DNA of 64,000 bases, from assembly GCF_003664995.1 (NCBI RefSeq), contig NZ_JFHL01000014.1, positions 17,890 to 81,889 on the forward strand, given 5' to 3'. Below, one piece after another: positions 43,871-52,819 of this stretch. The DNA comes from Mesotoga sp. BH458_6_3_2_1 (GTDB lineage: Bacteria > Thermotogota > Thermotogae > Petrotogales > Kosmotogaceae). Position numbers and translations under genes: made by a program. The stretch's first letter is position 1. Every line of letters begins with the position of its first letter. The notes beneath the pieces were generated by a model. It was not told the origin of the DNA, made no database searches, and saw nothing but the letters and a program-made list of their open reading frames with translations.

Positions 43871-46800
43871 ATGGTTAAGAAAATCACTTATTCCTTGCAG
43901 CAGGTCTTCGCCGGTCTAGAACTTCTGATAAAAGAGGACTACAGATCGTTGTTCGAGAAGTTCTCTCCGGGATTGCGACTGATCGAAACGCTCGAGGAGC
44001 CTTCCGGTTCTGCTCTAGCGGAGTTCTCGTTTACATTCGAAGAAGAACGTTATTCTGTAAGGTTCAAGGTTCTATATCCCGATCAGGATGGTGCCTTTTC
44101 ATATCTTTCGAAAATGTATTCAACGCCGCTGGTTCTGCTTGAGAAGAGGGGACGTTCCTCTGACTATCTCGATCTCGAGAACTTCTGGATAGTGCCAGGG
44201 TATTACTTGAGAATGGCCTTTGTGTGCTTGCAGGTTTTGAGAGAACTGCAGTCAAAAAACGGCATGGAACGTGTAGATACAGTCCTCGAAACGGCTGAAA
44301 CTCTTCTCAACAGAACTGTTGTTGGAACCGAGATTCTCAAGCAATACGACAAAGGTGACATTGAGGAAGAACCCGAGATAAAGAATCCGAAGTATCTGAA
44401 AGTCCCGATCCTCTTTGAACTGCCCTCTTCAAACGGGCTTCTGCAGATATCCGAGCTGAGAAAGGCGGTCATACCCGGAGACAAGGTAAAGGAGTCGCTT
44501 AGGTTGCCTCATTTCTCCCATCTAGGGAAGCTGGATCTTCTCGAGACTCCTGAATCCGTGAGAATCGGAATGAATCTCTTCCTTGCAAACGGCGCCCGTT
44601 GTGATGCTTCGAATCTTGAGATAGAAAGCAGTGGCGAAGATTCCGAAGCCCTTCTTAGCCCTTCTACTTGTGCTGTTCCTTTCATTGCATACTCAGATGG
44701 CGTTAGGGTTACTATGGGGGGCAAGAATCTGAAGCAGGCAGTAAAGGTCGTTTCCAGCGAAAAGCCAATAATTCGGACTCCCATAGATGAGGAAGTTGAT
44801 CTTGACTACGGTGTCAATGCCCTAGCAGGATATGCGTTGTTCAACGGCTTGAACTTCGAAGATGGAATAGTCTGTTCTGAAGGGTTTGCAACGAAAATGT
44901 GCGTCGTAGAGAAAAAGACAATTGAAATCGTTGACTCAGTTCCTGTATTGCTAAATGCGAGGGTCAGTGTTAAGAACAGGTCTACGATAGAGCTTTCCAG
45001 TGAGGAAGGTTCGATAAGGGTTGTTTACCGCTTCAGAACAAAAGGTTCAATTGTTAATAAGGGCGATTGGTTGATGAAGAGAAGCGTCTTTTTTGGGGGG
45101 AGCGATGATCCCAATAAGTCGTATTCAAAGAATATCTACTATGACCTTTCATATCCAGGAGAGATTCTGAAGAATCCAGAAGAGGAAATGATCTCGTTCA
45201 TTATGAGAACCATACCCACCGCCAGGAAGATAAAGAAGGGGGAAAAGTTAGTAGACAACTTGAACGAGAGCGTCGTCTCCGTAACGGTTCCCTTGACTAT
45301 CACAAAGCCGCTCGAAATTGGTGACAAGATTACTGGCAGGCATGGAAACAAGGGCACTATATCGAAGATCGTTTCCAACACGGAGATGCCACATGTCGAG
45401 ATAGATGGCGTACTCAGACCTCTGGACGTTATTCTGAGCCCCTTCGGGGTAATAACCAGGATGAATCTCGGTCAACTTCTAGAGACGCACAAATCACTTG
45501 AAGGTGAATATGTCGATAGACCTTTTAAGAATCTGGACCTCGCTTCCAGAGTCGCTAAAGGAAGAGACATACCACAGCTGAAGAAGAGACTCTTTTTTGC
45601 AGATGGAACTTCGTTTGAGGCAGCAGTCGGTTATCAGTATTTTGTAAGGCTAGATCACTGCGTAAGGGACAAACTCCATGTAGTAGATCTAGCGGAGACC
45701 TCCAAGATTACGGGACAGCCAGTGAAGGGAAAGCGGAGAGAGGGTGGGCAAAGAATCGGCGAAATGGAGTTTTGGACTCTCTTCGACAACAGTGCACTTG
45801 AGACGGTGGGGAGGTTTTCTCAAACTAACATCAGCGACGCTTCAGAGTTCAGAAAGCGCTATTTCGATACCTTCAGGCTTCTTATGAACTACTACAGGGA
45901 TTTTGATGTTGAGATAGAGGACGGCCCGTTGAGAATAATCGTAAAGAATGCTTCTGACGAGTTCTTCGAAAAAGTCACGAGCGACGAAACCATGAGCGAG
46001 TTCTTCAAGCAGATAAAAGGGAAAGCGAAAGACAGAAAGGAGAAAAGGTTCCTGCTATCGAAATCGGGATACTTGAGAAAGTACATGCTTGGAAGACGGA
46101 TTCACTCTTCTGGCAGGACCGTTATCACACCTGTGACAGATATAGACATAGACCATGTGTATCTTCCCTACGAATTTGCAAAAGTTTGGTTTTCTCTTGA
46201 AGAGGATTCTAAAGAAGGGATTAAGGTTGCTAATGATCTGGCGAAGGAGAGAGATCTCTACGTGCTTCTCAACAGACAGCCCTCTCTCCACAGACACAGT
46301 ATTTCCTCTGCCAGGCCGATCTTCTGGGAGAACAAGACAATAGGACTGCCAATTATGTTGTGCGATGGATTCGGCGCCGATTTCGATGGCGACTCCATGG
46401 CTGTTTACCTGCCCGTTGATCAGAATGACGATCTGAAAAGTGAGCTGAAATCTATGCTTCCCTCCAACAACCCATTCAGAATTGGAACGGGAGAACTCAC
46501 TTTTTCGGTCACCCAGGATTTGGTATACGGTCTATACAGAAAAAGAGGACTAAACTCCAAGAAGGTAAAAGAGGAGTTAACAAAGAAAATTGAGAATTCC
46601 CACGATATTTCGAAGGATCTTCTGAAGTGGCAGAATGAAAGTCTTGCAGCGGCAAAGGAATCGGAACTGAGTCTTGATCTGAGCGATATCGCTTTGATGA
46701 GTGAGGTTGCCAAGAGCGTTAAAGATTCGGGCAGTAGAGGAAAACCAGAGCACTTCGTACAGATGGCTGAGGGGATTGATCTCGATGGAAGAAGGGCTGA

Positions 46801-47773
46801 GGCCTTTGCGAGAGGAGTATCGAGAGAAGATTACCTTGGCCGTAGAGATGGTCATGAAGTGAACATTGCGTCCAGATCGAGGACAGGTTTGATCGACAAG
46901 AAACTCCATGTCGCCGAAGCGGGATACTTTACCAGGAAGTTGGTCGAGTTTCTGTATCCCGTTTCTGTCACAGAAGAAGACTGTTGTACAGATGACGGAA
47001 TAGAACTCAATCAATCATTTATCCAGCATCTGGCATTGCGAAAATACTCTCTTGAAAGACTGATACTCGGCAGATATGTCAAGAGGCCGATGGACAAAGA
47101 GTGGATGCTTGTGACACGAAGTAATCTGAATGACTTCAGAGACTGCGATCTTCTGCTGAGAAGCCCGGTTAAGTGTGCGTCCTCAGGGGAGAACGGCATC
47201 TGTTCAAAGTGTGCGGGTCTCGAGCTCTCCAGTATGAAGAAGTTTAGAGTCGGCAGCTTTTTGGGAGTTCTTTCAGGCCATACTATAGGAGAGCGGGGAA
47301 CTCAGCTTTCGATGAAGACCTTCCAGACGGGCTCATCAGGGTTCAGTATGCAGCGAGTCTCTTCGGAATTCTTCAAGGCCGAAGAAGAGTTTTCCAGTTA
47401 TCTAAAACGGCTTGCCGACAGATCTATCGAAGGGATAATGAGGGGCTCATCGAATTCGGCATCAAGTTCTGCTGAAGAGGGATCGCCCGTTCTCGGTACC
47501 ATAGATGTGGCCTCTATCTATTTGGAGGTTCTCTTTAGACATTTGAAGGATACCGAGATACGTACTGAAGGGGAATTGAAGAAGAGACTCTCTGATCCAA
47601 GGGAAGTCGGGATATTCTCTGCGCTCTCTTTCGAGAAAAGCGGCAGTTCAGAGAAAATCGGAATCGGAGAGGAAATTGAAGAGAAGTCTCCTAAGGCGAA
47701 TTATGCGCTTAGGCCGGGAGAGGTGGATAAATGGGTAGGCAAAAAACAAAAGAAGAGATACTTGAAAAGTTGA
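43871..47773 (+). CDS. Single-chain two-barrel RNA polymerase (fused, divergent beta and beta-prime)
   Basis: 1300 residues. The beta-type half has GDKITGRHGNKGTISKI from residue 484 with the two conserved lysines, then DVILSPFGVITRMNLGQLLE and VRLDHCVRDKLHV, and EGGQRIGEMEFW. The beta-prime half has GRRIHSSGRTVITP at 741, NRQPSLHRH at 801, the catalytic GADFDGD at 835-841 (three Asp), and trigger-loop RTGLIDKKLHVAEAGYFTRK near 1004. The C-terminal zinc cysteines are C1038/C1039, C1102, C1111 and C1114, followed by GHTIGERGTQLSMKTF. All catalytic elements are intact. The chain is under half of E. coli beta plus beta-prime; the N-terminal beta lobes and the beta-prime Zn1 clamp are missing or unrecognisable. 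No alpha, omega or sigma gene is nearby. Ribosome site GGAGGATTT before ATG. A dedicated DNA-dependent polymerase is most likely. Confidence 0.9.
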   Translation: MVKKITYSLQQVFAGLELLIKEDYRSLFEKFSPGLRLIETLEEPSGSALAEFSFTFEEERYSVRFKVLYPDQDGAFSYLSKMYSTPLVLLEKRGRSSDYLDLENFWIVPGYYLRMAFVCLQVLRELQSKNGMERVDTVLETAETLLNRTVVGTEILKQYDKGDIEEEPEIKNPKYLKVPILFELPSSNGLLQISELRKAVIPGDKVKESLRLPHFSHLGKLDLLETPESVRIGMNLFLANGARCDASNLEIESSGEDSEALLSPSTCAVPFIAYSDGVRVTMGGKNLKQAVKVVSSEKPIIRTPIDEEVDLDYGVNALAGYALFNGLNFEDGIVCSEGFATKMCVVEKKTIEIVDSVPVLLNARVSVKNRSTIELSSEEGSIRVVYRFRTKGSIVNKGDWLMKRSVFFGGSDDPNKSYSKNIYYDLSYPGEILKNPEEEMISFIMRTIPTARKIKKGEKLVDNLNESVVSVTVPLTITKPLEIGDKITGRHGNKGTISKIVSNTEMPHVEIDGVLRPLDVILSPFGVITRMNLGQLLETHKSLEGEYVDRPFKNLDLASRVAKGRDIPQLKKRLFFADGTSFEAAVGYQYFVRLDHCVRDKLHVVDLAETSKITGQPVKGKRREGGQRIGEMEFWTLFDNSALETVGRFSQTNISDASEFRKRYFDTFRLLMNYYRDFDVEIEDGPLRIIVKNASDEFFEKVTSDETMSEFFKQIKGKAKDRKEKRFLLSKSGYLRKYMLGRRIHSSGRTVITPVTDIDIDHVYLPYEFAKVWFSLEEDSKEGIKVANDLAKERDLYVLLNRQPSLHRHSISSARPIFWENKTIGLPIMLCDGFGADFDGDSMAVYLPVDQNDDLKSELKSMLPSNNPFRIGTGELTFSVTQDLVYGLYRKRGLNSKKVKEELTKKIENSHDISKDLLKWQNESLAAAKESELSLDLSDIALMSEVAKSVKDSGSRGKPEHFVQMAEGIDLDGRRAEAFARGVSREDYLGRRDGHEVNIASRSRTGLIDKKLHVAEAGYFTRKLVEFLYPVSVTEEDCCTDDGIELNQSFIQHLALRKYSLERLILGRYVKRPMDKEWMLVTRSNLNDFRDCDLLLRSPVKCASSGENGICSKCAGLELSSMKKFRVGSFLGVLSGHTIGERGTQLSMKTFQTGSSGFSMQRVSSEFFKAEEEFSSYLKRLADRSIEGIMRGSSNSASSSAEEGSPVLGTIDVASIYLEVLFRHLKDTEIRTEGELKKRLSDPREVGIFSALSFEKSGSSEKIGIGEEIEEKSPKANYALRPGEVDKWVGKKQKKRYLKS

Positions 47774-48639
47774 AAGGCAAAAACAAGGAAAAGTTTAAAT
47801 CGCTGACCACGTCCTTTAGGAATAGACCCGTTGAAACCAGCGAAGAAAGTGAAGAGGAGCTTCCAGATGAAGAAACGTTTGAAGAAGTCGAGTCTGAAGA
47901 CCACGATAATGACGAGACTTCAAATTCCGATCCGTTCGCATCTGTAGAGAACCTTGAGAATCTGGTTTTTGAGCCGGCAGAGAGGAATCCGATTTCCGAG
48001 AAGAGAGTTGTTCTGGAAATCGTCAAAGGAAAGCGGTACCATTGTCTGAGAAGATACAGGTGGAGTTTCGAATTCTCTGAAAACTCTCCCCAAAAAGAAG
48101 AACACATGAGGCGTTTTGGGGAAACGGTTAGAAGAACAGGCAGGATTATTGAGAATTTCCTCAATGGATACCTCGAAGGAGAGACGGCCTCGATTCAAGA
48201 TCTCTTTGGCTCGCTCAGCTCAAAGATTCTCTTTGGTGTCTCCGATTTGAATGACGTATCCAAGAACCAGTTATCCTGGTATCTCTTCCGGATGCCCGAC
48301 GGAGTTCTATACACTCTCAACTGCCTAACTCCCAGAAGCGGTGCCCCAAATCTTTCGAAGCAGGCACTGGCGATTATGAGAATCGCTTTGGGGGATCCGG
48401 AGGAGGGAGAAGCGCTCAAGTGCAAGTTTGAAGAAGTGATCGCAAAGTCTATAGGGTTGATTGATTATTCGCTTGAGGTGGAAGATTTGTTGGGGAGAGT
48501 CATCGGCCTGAACAGGGACATTATGAAGGCCGGGTATCCCGAAAGCAAACTGGGCGAACCGAAAGCTCTATTGAAAGAGCTTAACCGAAGTTCAATAAGG
48601 CATTATTTTCATCAAATTGCTGGGAGAGCTAGAAAATGA
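47731..48639 (+). CDS. Uncharacterised acidic protein of the polymerase operon
   Basis: 302 residues. A basic start is followed by a strongly acidic low-complexity stretch (about residues 36-68, SEESEEELPDEETFEEVESE). A folded part from about 88 has RYHCLRRYRWSFEF, RRTGRIIENFLNGYL and a helical C-terminus ending in RK. ATG 47731 with GAGAGGTGG upstream makes the gene overlap the polymerase gene by 43 nt, and the next gene starts in its stop codon (ATGA). It could be a polymerase accessory or promoter-recognition subunit. No sigma-factor motif is recognisable, so this rests on context. Confidence 0.75.
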   Translation: MGRQKTKEEILEKLKGKNKEKFKSLTTSFRNRPVETSEESEEELPDEETFEEVESEDHDNDETSNSDPFASVENLENLVFEPAERNPISEKRVVLEIVKGKRYHCLRRYRWSFEFSENSPQKEEHMRRFGETVRRTGRIIENFLNGYLEGETASIQDLFGSLSSKILFGVSDLNDVSKNQLSWYLFRMPDGVLYTLNCLTPRSGAPNLSKQALAIMRIALGDPEEGEALKCKFEEVIAKSIGLIDYSLEVEDLLGRVIGLNRDIMKAGYPESKLGEPKALLKELNRSSIRHYFHQIAGRARK

Positions 48640-50009
48640 AAGTATTCATTGTCAAGAAGGGTTTTGAAGAGCATGAGCTAAGAGTGCTCAAGGAGATCGT
48701 TCATAGTCTTGTTTCTTCAAAAGAGGATCTAAGAGAAAAAGTGGAGATTGTTGAGCTTCCTGAATTTCGCGAAGAACAGGGAATAATGATCATCTCCCAG
48801 CAGGTCATTGGAGAGCTGAATCCTGAACGGTCTTCAGGCAACTTATTCATAATGTTCAAAGGAGGTCTTGAAAGTAACATAGTAAGATTCGCGCAAAGAA
48901 TGGGTGCTGTCGGAATCTTCCCCATCGATCGGTTCTATGGAGAGAGGATGGAGTATGGTGAGGTTTCACGGTTTGAGAATGTCTTGAAAAACGTTTTGAG
49001 AGATAAGCTATCAACCCGTTTTCCTGAATGGGACTTTAAGAAAAGGATCGACTGGAAAATGAAACTTGATGACAAGGCTTTCGAAGATGAAGACGCCTAT
49101 ATTTCGCTATTTGGAGACGAGATTACCCACAAGAACGTCAAGAAGACCAACGAAATAATAACGTCTGTCATGCCCTATGTTAAAGAGCTAAAGACGTTTA
49201 GATTAAAATCGAAAAGGGTTCTTGAAGAGCTAAAAAAGAAGGAACTCTCTGAAGACCCGAAACTTGAAGGAGCTAGAATAGCCATAAGAAAACTGAATGA
49301 TTTGACATCCGAAATGAAGTTCAGAAAGCCGGTTTGTATTCTGCTTACGGGTCCAACCGGCTGCGGCAAGACTCTTCTGGCGAAGTACATAGCAAACAGC
49401 CTATTTGGCTCCTTGGAGACCTTTTCTAGAATCTCACTGGTCAATATGGGCGATAACCTTCTTGAAAGCGAGCTTTTCGGAAGTTTTCCGGGGTCGTGGA
49501 CCGGGAGTTCTTATAAGGTTGGAAAAATGGTGTCAATGGCGGGAGGAGCGGTATTCCTCGATGAGATCGGAGAAATCTCTCCTGCCATTCAGGCAAAGCT
49601 TTTGACCTATCTGGACGATATGAAGGTCCTTATAGAAGGCCTTTCAGATACTTCGGGAGTGAGAGTTCCCGTATTGATTATCGCCGCCACGAATCGAGAT
49701 GTTAGAAAGGAAATGAGCCTCGGCAATTTCAGGTCTGACTTCTATCAGCGTTTTGCCTACGAGATTCACATGCCTTCGCTTTCTGAGAGGAAGTCAGATT
49801 TCAGATATATTCTTAGTCATCTTCTCCAGGTGAAAAAGAAGATTCTGAATCTAAGTATAGATGAGATAAGCATAGCCGCAATAGAGAAACTGGAGGGTTA
49901 CGAGTACCCCGGCAACTATCGAGAACTAGAGAGAGTTGTTACCGCGGCCATGATGAGCGCAAAGATGGATGGACGGGAGATTGTTCTGTCTAGAGATGTT
50001 CAGTTTTAG
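48636..50009 (+). CDS. NtrC-like AAA+ ATPase with receiver-like N-terminus and altered GAFTGA loop
   Basis: 457 residues. Residues 1-125 have a receiver-like strand/helix order (MKVFIVKKG, GIMIISQQVI, FAQRMGAVGIFPID) without a clear phospho-acceptor. The AAA+ core resembles sigma54 activators: GPTGCGKT at 239-246, ELFGSFPGSWTGSS at 279-292, VFLDEIGE near 306 and YPGNYRELERVV. The loop that contacts sigma54 is GSWTGS instead of GAFTGA. The chain ends soon after sensor II with no Fis-type DNA-binding domain. The inferred role is to remodel the adjacent single-chain polymerase or its specificity factor for promoter opening. It overlaps the preceding gene by 4 nt. Confidence 0.8.
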   Translation: MKVFIVKKGFEEHELRVLKEIVHSLVSSKEDLREKVEIVELPEFREEQGIMIISQQVIGELNPERSSGNLFIMFKGGLESNIVRFAQRMGAVGIFPIDRFYGERMEYGEVSRFENVLKNVLRDKLSTRFPEWDFKKRIDWKMKLDDKAFEDEDAYISLFGDEITHKNVKKTNEIITSVMPYVKELKTFRLKSKRVLEELKKKELSEDPKLEGARIAIRKLNDLTSEMKFRKPVCILLTGPTGCGKTLLAKYIANSLFGSLETFSRISLVNMGDNLLESELFGSFPGSWTGSSYKVGKMVSMAGGAVFLDEIGEISPAIQAKLLTYLDDMKVLIEGLSDTSGVRVPVLIIAATNRDVRKEMSLGNFRSDFYQRFAYEIHMPSLSERKSDFRYILSHLLQVKKKILNLSIDEISIAAIEKLEGYEYPGNYRELERVVTAAMMSAKMDGREIVLSRDVQF

Positions 50010-50026
50010 TTCTATGGGAGGTAGAT

Positions 50027-50806
50027 ATGAGAGTTAAGCTTACGCTTAGCGGTCTGAAGAACAAGGCCGATCCCCGCAATCACTTTCACCAGCTTTCGGG
50101 TCTGATCTACGCGATGATACAAAAGGCAAATCCCGATTATTCGAAATGGTTGCACGATGAGGGCTTTCTTGACGGAAGCAAGAGCTTCAAGTTCTTCTGT
50201 TTCTCCAAGCTAATTCCGGAAAAGAATGCTTATATCAAAGCCGGAGATAATGGCGAGATGATTGTCTTCACCAAAGATATCGCTGCTCTGTATATATCCT
50301 CGCCGGTGAGAGAGATCATGCAGCATCTAGTGGATTTCTTGCTTCTGAACAGGGAAATTAGAATCCTCAATCATAATCTTGTGATTCAAAACGCCTTTGC
50401 ATCGACGGAGAGTTTTGAAGGCGGAGAGGAGCTCTTCAAATGTATTACACCGATCGTTCTTTCCACGAGAAACGATGAATATAATACGCCTTTCTACTTG
50501 AGGGCCTATCAGGATCCTGCCCAGTTTGGCGAATTCCTTACTAAGAATGCCAGAGAGAAATTCAGAGTTTTCTCCGGGAGAGAGAGCAGTGTCAGTATTG
50601 TTGTCGATGGCGAATATGTAGAAAAAGTCGGGAGGAAGAGCAACATAAGAATCAATATTGTTGACGACATAGAAGTCTTCGGATCGGTCGTCCCAGTAAA
50701 GATTTCCGGTACCGGAGAGGAGATTGCGTTTCTGTACGACACCGGACTTGGAGAAAAGAATTCCCTTGGAATGGGAATGATAGAGATTGCCGGGAAGCGG
50801 TTTTGA
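50027..50806 (+). CDS. cas6: Cas6 crRNA-processing endoribonuclease
   Basis: 259 residues. The N-terminal ferredoxin fold (MRVKLTLSG...HQLSGLIYAMI) has histidines at 19 and 21 as candidate catalytic residues. The C-terminal glycine-rich loop GLGEKNSLGMGMIEIAG is diagnostic of Cas6. It is the only cas6 in the window and would have to serve arrays used by both the type I-B and type III systems. It is the last gene of the polymerase operon: GGGAGGTAGAT precedes ATG, 17 bases after the AAA+ stop. Confidence 0.92.
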   Translation: MRVKLTLSGLKNKADPRNHFHQLSGLIYAMIQKANPDYSKWLHDEGFLDGSKSFKFFCFSKLIPEKNAYIKAGDNGEMIVFTKDIAALYISSPVREIMQHLVDFLLLNREIRILNHNLVIQNAFASTESFEGGEELFKCITPIVLSTRNDEYNTPFYLRAYQDPAQFGEFLTKNAREKFRVFSGRESSVSIVVDGEYVEKVGRKSNIRINIVDDIEVFGSVVPVKISGTGEEIAFLYDTGLGEKNSLGMGMIEIAGKRF

Positions 50807-50977
50807 TTATCAAACGGTGTTTTTAACAAAAGTCGTTTTCAGGAATCTGAATTGGCAGTCTGGGCTACTCAAGATCAGTTAAAATAGAACACTGCGATTA
50901 CTTTGCATGTGTCTTTAGGATTCTGATAGCAGAAAGCTCATGCTTGTGCGGTGGTATATTTGGTCGGAGGTGATGGT

Positions 50978-51403
50978 ATGAACATATGGTATGTTATAGG
51001 TGGAGTGGCTCTGGCGGTAGCTGTTGGCGCGGTACTTCTATTCACCAGCCATGTTGTTACAGAGAGACCTCAACTTCCCGATGTGTATGTAATGAAAATG
51101 GACCGACACGTACCTGGAGTAGATATTTCTATTGAAGCTGGAAGGGTTATCACCGTTTCGATAACTAACAACCTCGAAGAGTCAATAACTGCCATATTCT
51201 ATGAAGAGATAAGATCGTCAACAGGAGAAAGCTCACATGTAGTAATCGAAGGTGAGCCTGAGATAGAAGTTCTTCCAGGCCAGACAAGACAGGTTCTCAT
51301 CACTCCAGACGAAACCTTCAAAGAGTTCTATCTGCCATACGACATAATTGTCAAGGGCGTCAAGTACGAATGCAATGCCACCATTTCAATGTTCCAGGAG
51401 TAG
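50978..51403 (+). CDS. Small membrane-anchored extracytoplasmic protein
   Basis: 141 residues from ATG 50978, with GGAGGTGAT upstream. An N-terminal signal anchor (WYVIGGVALAVAVGAVLLF) precedes a beta-rich domain with a PGQTRQVLITPDETF segment, Ig-like in pattern. Family unknown. It lies after cas6 but has its own spacing and ribosome site and probably marks the right boundary of the defence island. Confidence 0.65.
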   Translation: MNIWYVIGGVALAVAVGAVLLFTSHVVTERPQLPDVYVMKMDRHVPGVDISIEAGRVITVSITNNLEESITAIFYEEIRSSTGESSHVVIEGEPEIEVLPGQTRQVLITPDETFKEFYLPYDIIVKGVKYECNATISMFQE

Positions 51404-52059
51404 GTCGTTCTTAATCCCTTCCTTCGTAACTCCATTTTTTACATTCAGTTAACCTTTGCCTCTTTTTTTGCTAGGAGATAGTTCTTCATTCCAAAGAACC
51501 GCTGTACGCTTAGGAGCAAAAACTCGCTGATCGCTGTGAAAAACAGTTCCATGTTGTCTGTTCCAAGTTCCAAGTAATGAGAATGACAGTGCCTCTGAGT
51601 ACCAGCAATTCGGTGTTCGCTGCAGGCTACTAAGATCCGCTAGCAAGAACACGCTATTCGCTGCACGCTGAGGGATAGAGATCCCTCTCGTGTCTCGTAT
51701 CATGGTCAGATACGAGATTACCTAGCAAAGAGCCAATCAAGGACCTTTTCGCTTTGGTATCAATAGCTCTCCTGTTGTTCGAACACGGAGAACTGAGAAC
51801 CGTTGAGGGACAACTTTCATTTCTTTCAACTTGCAACTCAGAATATGCAACTGTTCCACTCACACACCCTAACGGAAAGAAGGAATTCAACTTCCTTCTG
51901 CATTTTTCTACTGTCAACGAACAATGAATCTTCAAAATACGGTGGTATGCTTCCGAAGTCCACTCACAAGAATGTATTGAGAATGATTGTCTATATGTCC
52001 CATGAAAACTTAATTCCAGTAAAAGCTTTGGTTCATATGAGAAGCGTAGAATGCAGGTG
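51404..52059. repeat. Intergenic repeat mosaic
   Basis: No supported gene. Short stem-loops and recurrent phrases are present, such as GTTCTT-CATTCC-AAAGAAC, TTCCAAGTTCCAAGT, ATCTCGTATCTGACC-type inverted repeats near 51690-51715 and GGAGAACTGAGAACCG. They are of the same flavour as the 1-770, 2186-2765 and 4191-4938 gaps. A long plus-strand frame crosses it into the GntR gene, but codon content before 52103 is not protein-like. Confidence 0.45.
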
Positions 52060-52083
52060 GTATAGACATATAGATATCTATAC
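52060..52083. promoter_or_regulatory. Putative GntR operator
   Basis: Imperfect 24-bp palindrome GTATAGA...TCTATAC, with the perfect 14-bp core TATAGATATCTATA at 52069-52082. It lies 20 bp before the gntR start. HutC/UTRA-type regulators bind GT-N-TA-N-AC half-sites, so autoregulation of the operon is likely. Confidence 0.5.
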
Positions 52084-52102
52084 GCGAATGCGAGGTGTCG
52101 GT

Positions 52103-52819
52103 ATGATACCTATCTATCTTGAGATCAGAAGCTACATGATTAAGCAGATCGAAAACGGATTTCTCGTTCCCGGCGACAGGATACCATCCGAACGAGAGTT
52201 GGTTGATCTGTTCAAGGTAAGCCGCATGACCGTACGACATGCGATAGATCAACTTGTAAACGACGGAGTTCTCGTGAGAATGGTTGGCAAGGGCACTTAC
52301 GTGAGCAGCGAAAGACTGGCCACTCAGCTGAATGTTCTCAACAGCTTTTCAGAAGATATTATTGCTACGGGACATAAACCCTCTGCAAAACTCTTGAGTG
52401 TCGAAAGGATTCAGATTAGCGACACGATTAGCAATCTCCTTTCAATTGACTGTGGTCACGACGTTATCAAGGTAGAGAGACTTAGGCTCGTAGACGACCT
52501 TGAAATGGCGCTGACCACGTCTTTTTTCCCAGTTTCGAGAGCTCTTCCAATCGAAGAGATCGACTTCAACGCAACTTCGATTTACGGGCAGATCGAATCC
52601 CTGGGTTTAAGAATAGAGAAGGCTTCAGAAACTGTCAGTGCCGAAGCCGCCGACAAGAGAATTGCCGGTTTCCTGAGGGTTAAGGAGAACGCCCCACTCC
52701 TCAAAATTGTGAGACTCACCTTTATCTCAAACAACGTTCCTATTGAATACATGGAGGGATTATTCAGGCCAGACAGATATTTTATATCCCAAGAACTCTA
52801 TAGACAGGAAGTGAGATGA
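52103..52819 (+). CDS. GntR-family (HutC/UTRA) transcriptional regulator
   Basis: 238 residues from ATG 52103, with GAGGTG upstream. The winged HTH is PIYLEIRSYMIKQIENG, PSERELVDLFKVSRMTVRHA and LVRMVGKGTYV. The C-terminal UTRA effector domain includes VERLRLVDDLEMALTTSFFP. It probably senses a sugar phosphate or nucleoside-related metabolite and controls the following seven-gene operon, which starts in its stop codon (ATGA). Confidence 0.85.
   Translation: MIPIYLEIRSYMIKQIENGFLVPGDRIPSERELVDLFKVSRMTVRHAIDQLVNDGVLVRMVGKGTYVSSERLATQLNVLNSFSEDIIATGHKPSAKLLSVERIQISDTISNLLSIDCGHDVIKVERLRLVDDLEMALTTSFFPVSRALPIEEIDFNATSIYGQIESLGLRIEKASETVSAEAADKRIAGFLRVKENAPLLKIVRLTFISNNVPIEYMEGLFRPDRYFISQELYRQEVR

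Noticed and set aside
43871..47773. Interpretation as the host rpoB/rpoC
   Set aside because: Motifs are divergent, the two subunits are fused, length is under half, and ribosomal-protein neighbours are absent. It sits in a defence island, so it is not the housekeeping polymerase.
48636..50009. CARF-containing RtcR-type regulator
   Set aside because: The N-terminal strand/helix order is receiver-like and lacks a CARF ligand loop; no rtc genes adjoin it.
51803..52102. N-terminal extension of the GntR frame
   Set aside because: The extension runs through repeat DNA and the putative operator; ATG 52103 has a good ribosome site and matches the family start.
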